In this document: positions 7,380 through 11,122 of the stretch, piece after piece
Numbering within the stretch: the stretch's first letter is position 1
How the letters are laid out: the number at the start of each line of letters is the position of its first letter
Source: Oscillospiraceae bacterium
GTDB taxonomy: Bacteria; Bacillota; Clostridia; Oscillospirales; Oscillospiraceae
Assembly (NCBI GenBank): GCA_016297855.1
Contig: JAEDFW010000058.1
Coordinates: 1 to 11,122 of the forward strand
Length of the DNA stretch: 11,122 nt
Reading direction: 5' to 3'
The notes under the pieces: generated by a model
Databases searched by the model: none
Told to the model about the DNA's origin: nothing
The model's input: only the letters and a program-made list of their open reading frames with translations
Program-made: the position numbers and the translations under genes

Positions 7380-8054
7380 ATGGCCGGGCACGAAGGACAC
7401 CGCGAGCGAATGCGGAAACAACTGAAAACGAGCGGAATGGACAGCTTGTCCGATGTGCAGGTGCTGGAGATGTTGCTGTACTACGCCTATGTGCGGCAGG
7501 ACACAAACCCCATTGCGCACCGGCTGCTGGAGCGCTTCGGGAGTTTGTCCGCCGTACTTGAGGCGCCGCGGGAAGAACTGATGCGTGTCGACGGTGTGGG
7601 CGAAACGGCTGCTGCTCTCATCACGCTTATCCCGCAGTTGGAGCGCCGGCATCTCATCGACCGCAGCAACACCGGCCGGATTCTGAATACGAACAGCAAG
7701 TGCGGCATGTATCTCGTGCCGTATTTCCACGGCGAGACCGAAGAGGTTGTATATCTTCTGTGTTTGGACGCCAAGTGCAAGGTCATTGACTGTGTACTCG
7801 TGCATCGCGGCGGCGTGAACGTCGCAGGCATCGCCGTGCGCAAGATCGTTAAGGCGGCGCTCAACTGTAACGCTACCAGCGTGGTGCTGGCGCACAACCA
7901 CACCAGCGGAATCGCGCTGCCAAGCCCGGAGGACCGTGAGACGACGTTGACGCTCAAGGCAGCGCTGGACGCGGTCGGCATCATGCTGGCCGATCATATC
8001 ATTGTGGCTGACGACGATTTTGTCTCGTTGGCTGACGACGGATTGCTCCGATAG
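7380..8054 (+). CDS. radC: RadC-family JAMM-domain protein
   Basis: This 224-residue protein has a helical N-terminus with a helix-hairpin-helix-like segment (LMRVDGVGETAAALI, about 67-81) and a C-terminal RadC/JAB domain. The metal-binding JAMM signature H-x-H-x7-S-x2-D is intact (His172, His174, Ser182, Asp185), with the expected upstream glutamate most likely Glu121 or Glu122. The family consensus HNHPSG reads HNHTSG here. The cellular role of RadC proteins is unsettled; an old claim of a role in recombination repair has not held up well, and the fold suggests a metalloprotease. The start follows AAAGGAG, which overlaps the uvrA stop, with a 6-base spacer. uvrB follows 9 bases after its stop, so it is embedded in the excision-repair operon. 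No MreB or Maf genes, frequent neighbours of RadC in Firmicutes, lie next to it. Confidence 0.93.
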   Translation: MAGHEGHRERMRKQLKTSGMDSLSDVQVLEMLLYYAYVRQDTNPIAHRLLERFGSLSAVLEAPREELMRVDGVGETAAALITLIPQLERRHLIDRSNTGRILNTNSKCGMYLVPYFHGETEEVVYLLCLDAKCKVIDCVLVHRGGVNVAGIAVRKIVKAALNCNATSVVLAHNHTSGIALPSPEDRETTLTLKAALDAVGIMLADHIIVADDDFVSLADDGLLR

Positions 8055-8063
8055 GAGGCGTGT

Positions 8064-10037
<1,974 letters not shown>

Positions 10038-10044
10038 GAATTTT

Positions 10045-10067
10045 CAGGGCGCGCCCAGCGCGCCCTG
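10045..10067 (+). terminator. GC-rich hairpin at end of the uvr operon
   Basis: A perfect 9-bp stem (CAGGGCGCG at 10045-10053, CGCGCCCTG at 10059-10067) with a 5-base loop begins 7 bases after the uvrB stop. No T-run follows it, so it is not a canonical intrinsic terminator. It may pause or end transcription inefficiently, or protect the mRNA 3' end. Read-through into the tRNA is possible. Confidence 0.5.
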
Positions 10068-10082
10068 CGTGACAAAAAACGG

Positions 10083-10111
10083 TTGCAAAATCACGCGGAA
10101 GATGCTATGAT
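10083..10111 (+). promoter_or_regulatory. Promoter of tRNA-Gly
   Basis: TTGCAA (10083-10088) and TATGAT (10106-10111) are 17 bases apart, and the -10 is preceded by TGC. The predicted start lies only a few bases before the mature tRNA 5' end at 10121, so the 5' leader would be very short. Confidence 0.7.
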
Positions 10112-10120
10112 AATTGCAAT

Positions 10121-10194
10121 GCAGGATTCGTACATCGGTAGTACAGCGGCTTCCCAAGCCGCGGAGGCGGGTTCGACTCCCGTATCCTGCTCCA
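10121..10194 (+). tRNA. tRNA-Gly (anticodon CCC)
   Basis: A full cloverleaf can be drawn. The acceptor stem is GCAGGAT/ATCCTGC. The D stem is GTAC/GTAC with loop ATCGGTA. The anticodon stem is GCGGC/GCCGC with loop TTCCCAA, giving anticodon CCC, which reads GGG glycine codons. The T stem is GCGGG/CCCGT with loop TTCGACT. The discriminator base is T (10191), as expected for glycine tRNAs, and CCA is encoded (10192-10194). The gene has its own promoter and a terminator 33 bases downstream. tRNA 3' ends are common integration sites, but no second copy of this 3' end is visible in the window. Confidence 0.96.
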
Positions 10195-10206
10195 TCTAGT
10201 AGAACC

Positions 10207-10295
10207 AAAAAAGATATCTACGCGAAAAACCCAGAAGTTTCAACGGCTTCCGGGTTTTTTTGCGCCCATTTTTTGAAGTCGGAAAAAAAGATATC
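10207..10295 (+). repeat. 12-bp direct repeat flanking the tRNA terminator
   Basis: AAAAAAGATATC occurs at 10207-10218 and again at 10284-10295, 77 bases apart, bracketing the hairpin at 10228-10261. The repeat is short and A-rich, so it may be chance or the trace of a small duplication or insertion. Confidence 0.6.
10228..10261 (+). terminator. Rho-independent terminator of tRNA-Gly
   Basis: The arms AACCCAGAAG (10228-10237) and CTTCCGGGTT (10247-10256) pair over 10 positions with one A-C mismatch. They enclose a 9-base loop, and the T-run continues to 10261. Confidence 0.85.
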
Positions 10296-10570
10296 AAAAA
10301 GGGTTTTGGCAAAATCAGTGGACTTGAACCTTTACCCACGCGATTTCGGACCGCTCTTTCGGGATTTTTTCGGGAGAGCGTCTCTTTTTTGCTCTCGGCA
10401 AAGTGTAGAATTTTGACTGGCGTTTTTATTGGTCTTGCCGAATACCAACTCTAAGCACAGATGCCAGCGTGTTAGCCAGCTGTGCGACGTTTCAGACGTT
10501 AAAACCGCAGGCAAGCTTCCACCCGCTCCAGGACGAAAACACGGCGTATTGGCGATGCTGGGACGCGAGA
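10262..10570. other. Gene-less stretch downstream of tRNA-Gly
   Basis: I see no credible coding sequence here: open frames are short, lack ribosome binding sites and have no recognisable motif. It contains the terminator-like hairpin at 10352-10390, a dyad CGGCAA/TTGCCG (10396-10401 and 10435-10440), a dyad GCACAG/CTGTGC (10455-10460 and 10480-10485), and a GACGTT repeat (10486-10491 and 10495-10500). It may be a decayed junction between core chromosome and accessory DNA. An unannotated small RNA cannot be excluded, although no convincing promoter was found. Confidence 0.5.
10352..10390 (+). terminator. Second terminator-like hairpin downstream of tRNA-Gly
   Basis: CGCTCTTTC (10352-10360) pairs with GGGAGAGCG (10372-10380), including two G-T pairs, across an 11-base loop. 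TCTCTTTTTT follows at 10381-10390. The form is that of an intrinsic terminator reading rightward, yet no gene lies between it and the tRNA terminator. It may be a back-up terminator or the end of a lost gene or small RNA. Confidence 0.6.
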
Positions 10571-10601
10571 AAGCAAAACACCCGCTGCAACGCAGCGGGT
10601 G
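10571..10601 (-). terminator. Rho-independent terminator of the 88-aa gene
   Basis: The arms CACCCGCTGC (10579-10588) and GCAGCGGGTG (10592-10601) form a perfect 10-bp stem with a 3-base loop. Read on the minus strand it is followed by TTTTGCTT. It starts 5 bases after the stop codon of the gene at 10607-10873. Confidence 0.82.
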
Positions 10602-10606
10602 GTCGC

Positions 10607-10873
10607 TTATCGGTTGGCTCTCAGCAGAGCATCGGTTTTTAATGTCACACCCATCATGTCCTTGTGGGCTTCGCGGGTATCGCGGCAGAGCGGCGAGAGA
10701 AACGTCAGCGCGTTCTGAATCCGGCTCAGGTCTGACGCAGAGAGGGTGTTCTCATGCAGATGACGCAGTACCCGGCGATAGGATTCGCGGAGCGTTTCAT
10801 CCACAGACGGCTGAAAGAAATAGTTCGAGATCAGGCCGCCGATCAGGGCGGCTTCGTTATCGGTGTACTGCAT
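10607..10873 (-). CDS. Small hypothetical protein (88 aa)
   Basis: This is a probable real gene of unknown function. Start ATG at 10873 is preceded on the minus strand by GAGGAGG at about 9 bases; an in-frame TTG at 10894 overlaps that site and was rejected. A promoter lies upstream (10917-10945) and a strong terminator directly downstream, which together argue for expression as a single-gene unit. The protein begins MQYTDNEAALIGGLISNYFF and is mostly helical in character, with basic stretches such as RESYRRVLRHLHENTL. It has no signal peptide, membrane segment or recognisable domain. It is divergent from the probable replication gene at the right edge and may be an accessory or regulatory gene of the same element; this is inference from position. 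Confidence 0.78.
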   Translation of the reverse strand: MQYTDNEAALIGGLISNYFFQPSVDETLRESYRRVLRHLHENTLSASDLSRIQNALTFLSPLCRDTREAHKDMMGVTLKTDALLRANR

Positions 10874-10916
10874 GGTGATTGCCCTCCTCTGCAAAGTTCA
10901 AACAACAAACGCTGGC

Positions 10917-10945
10917 ATCATACCACAAGATACAGTATCGGTCTA
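10917..10945 (-). promoter_or_regulatory. Promoter of the 88-aa gene with palindromic spacer
   Basis: On the minus strand, TATGAT (10917-10922) is 17 bases from TAGACC (10940-10945). The spacer carries a perfect palindrome GATAC-A-GTATC (10929-10939), placed where a bound repressor would block RNA polymerase. The promoter is a moderate match; the operator role of the palindrome is inferred. Confidence 0.6.
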
Positions 10946-10980
10946 TTCGCAATCTGACGAAATATTGAATTTCAAACCCA

Positions 10981-11050
10981 TATATAAAACAAAGCGGCGT
11001 TTCGCTCTCTTATGAAAAGAGCGTTGAAACGCCGCTTTTTCCTTTATATA
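10981..11050. repeat. Long two-part inverted repeat upstream of the replication-type gene
   Basis: The inner arms AAAGCGGCGTTTC (10991-11003) and GAAACGCCGCTTT (11026-11038) are perfect 13-base complements. A nested GCTCT/AGAGC stem (11004-11008 and 11018-11022) extends the hairpin inward. Outer arms TATATAAA (10981-10988) and TTTATATA (11043-11050) extend it outward past a small internal loop. T-rich sequence follows on both strands, so it could act as a bidirectional terminator separating the two divergent genes. It also overlaps the -35 and -10 boxes of the plus-strand promoter, so an operator or cruciform role is equally possible. Confidence 0.85.
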
Positions 11051-11052
11051 TT
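11024..11052 (+). promoter_or_regulatory. Promoter of the right-edge gene, inside the inverted repeat
   Basis: TTGAAA (11024-11029) and TATATT (11047-11052) are each one base off consensus and exactly 17 bases apart. The -35 lies in the right arm of the large inverted repeat. A start near 11059 would leave a short leader holding AGGAGG before the ATG at 11082. Confidence 0.65.
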
Positions 11053-11081
11053 TCAAAACCAAGACATAGGAGGTCACAAAA

Positions 11082-11122
11082 ATGTCTGTATTCCGTGTTG
11101 AAAAGACCAAAGGTTACACGGT
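11082..11122 (+). CDS. Start of probable DnaD/HTH-type replication protein (cut by window edge)
   Basis: Only 13 full codons and part of a fourteenth are present. They encode MSVFRVEKTKGYT, with the next codon starting GT (valine). The N-terminus matches what I recall of the conserved start (M-x-V-F-R-V-E-K-T-K-x-Y-T-V) of clostridial helix-turn-helix/DnaD-like proteins often annotated as replication initiators on mobile elements and prophage-like regions. This is from memory and rests on few residues. AGGAGG at 11068-11073 lies 8 bases before the ATG, and a promoter lies at 11024-11052. If correct, an element replication module begins here and continues to the right. Confidence 0.6.
   Translation, partial: MSVFRVEKTKGYT

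Noticed and set aside
6640..7506. Minus-strand open frame of 288 codons opposite the end of uvrA
   Set aside because: It is a shadow of uvrA; no motif or start signal is present.
10318..10336. GGTTCAAGTCC on the minus strand, resembling a tRNA T-loop and a possible att remnant
   Set aside because: The flanking bases do not form a T stem and no acceptor or anticodon arm is present; it also does not match the 3' end of the local tRNA-Gly.
10114..10416. Open frame starting before and reading through tRNA-Gly and its terminator
   Set aside because: It overlaps a complete tRNA and two terminator hairpins; the predicted protein is a translation of RNA structures.
10429..10878. Plus-strand open frame of 149 codons opposite the 88-aa gene
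   Set aside because: The minus-strand gene has promoter, ribosome binding site and terminator; this frame has none and runs through the terminator hairpin.
10121..11122. Search for a second copy of the tRNA-Gly 3' end as an att site
   Set aside because: No repeat of the terminal bases was seen by eye within the window; it may lie beyond the right edge.

Overview
The window reads as chromosomal DNA of a fairly GC-rich member of the Clostridia (Firmicutes/Bacillota), perhaps an Oscillospirales-type gut anaerobe. This is an inference from strong GGAGG-type ribosome binding sites before almost every gene, SigA-like promoters with TGN-extended -10 boxes, a clostridial-style short RadC, and a right-edge gene whose first residues resemble DnaD/HTH replication proteins common in Clostridia. 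No species can be named from the sequence alone.

Layout. At the left, on the minus strand, is an XRE-family helix-turn-helix regulator with a TPR-like C-terminal part. Its stop codon overlaps the start of a second minus-strand gene that runs off the left edge. A very A-rich divergent intergenic region (about 1152-1388) follows, then lpdA (dihydrolipoamide dehydrogenase) on the plus strand. lpdA converges on a cardiolipin synthase gene on the minus strand, with a shared bidirectional terminator between them. The cardiolipin synthase gene is divergent from a three-gene plus-strand operon uvrA-radC-uvrB (4546-10037), whose tight spacing suggests one transcript. UvrA and UvrB are the damage-recognition and helicase-like loading subunits of nucleotide excision repair; a JAMM-type RadC protein sits between them. 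UvrC is not in the window.

After uvrB come a GC-rich hairpin, a well-formed tRNA-Gly(CCC) gene with its own promoter and terminator, and a roughly 310-base gene-less stretch containing hairpins and a short direct repeat. The right end looks like accessory DNA. A small minus-strand hypothetical gene (88 aa) with a palindrome in its promoter is divergent from the first codons of a DnaD/HTH-type replication protein candidate. A large two-part inverted repeat lies between them and overlaps the plus-strand promoter. The most notable points are the uvrA-radC-uvrB gene order and the possible element boundary downstream of tRNA-Gly. I did not find a complete, clearly novel system within the window.
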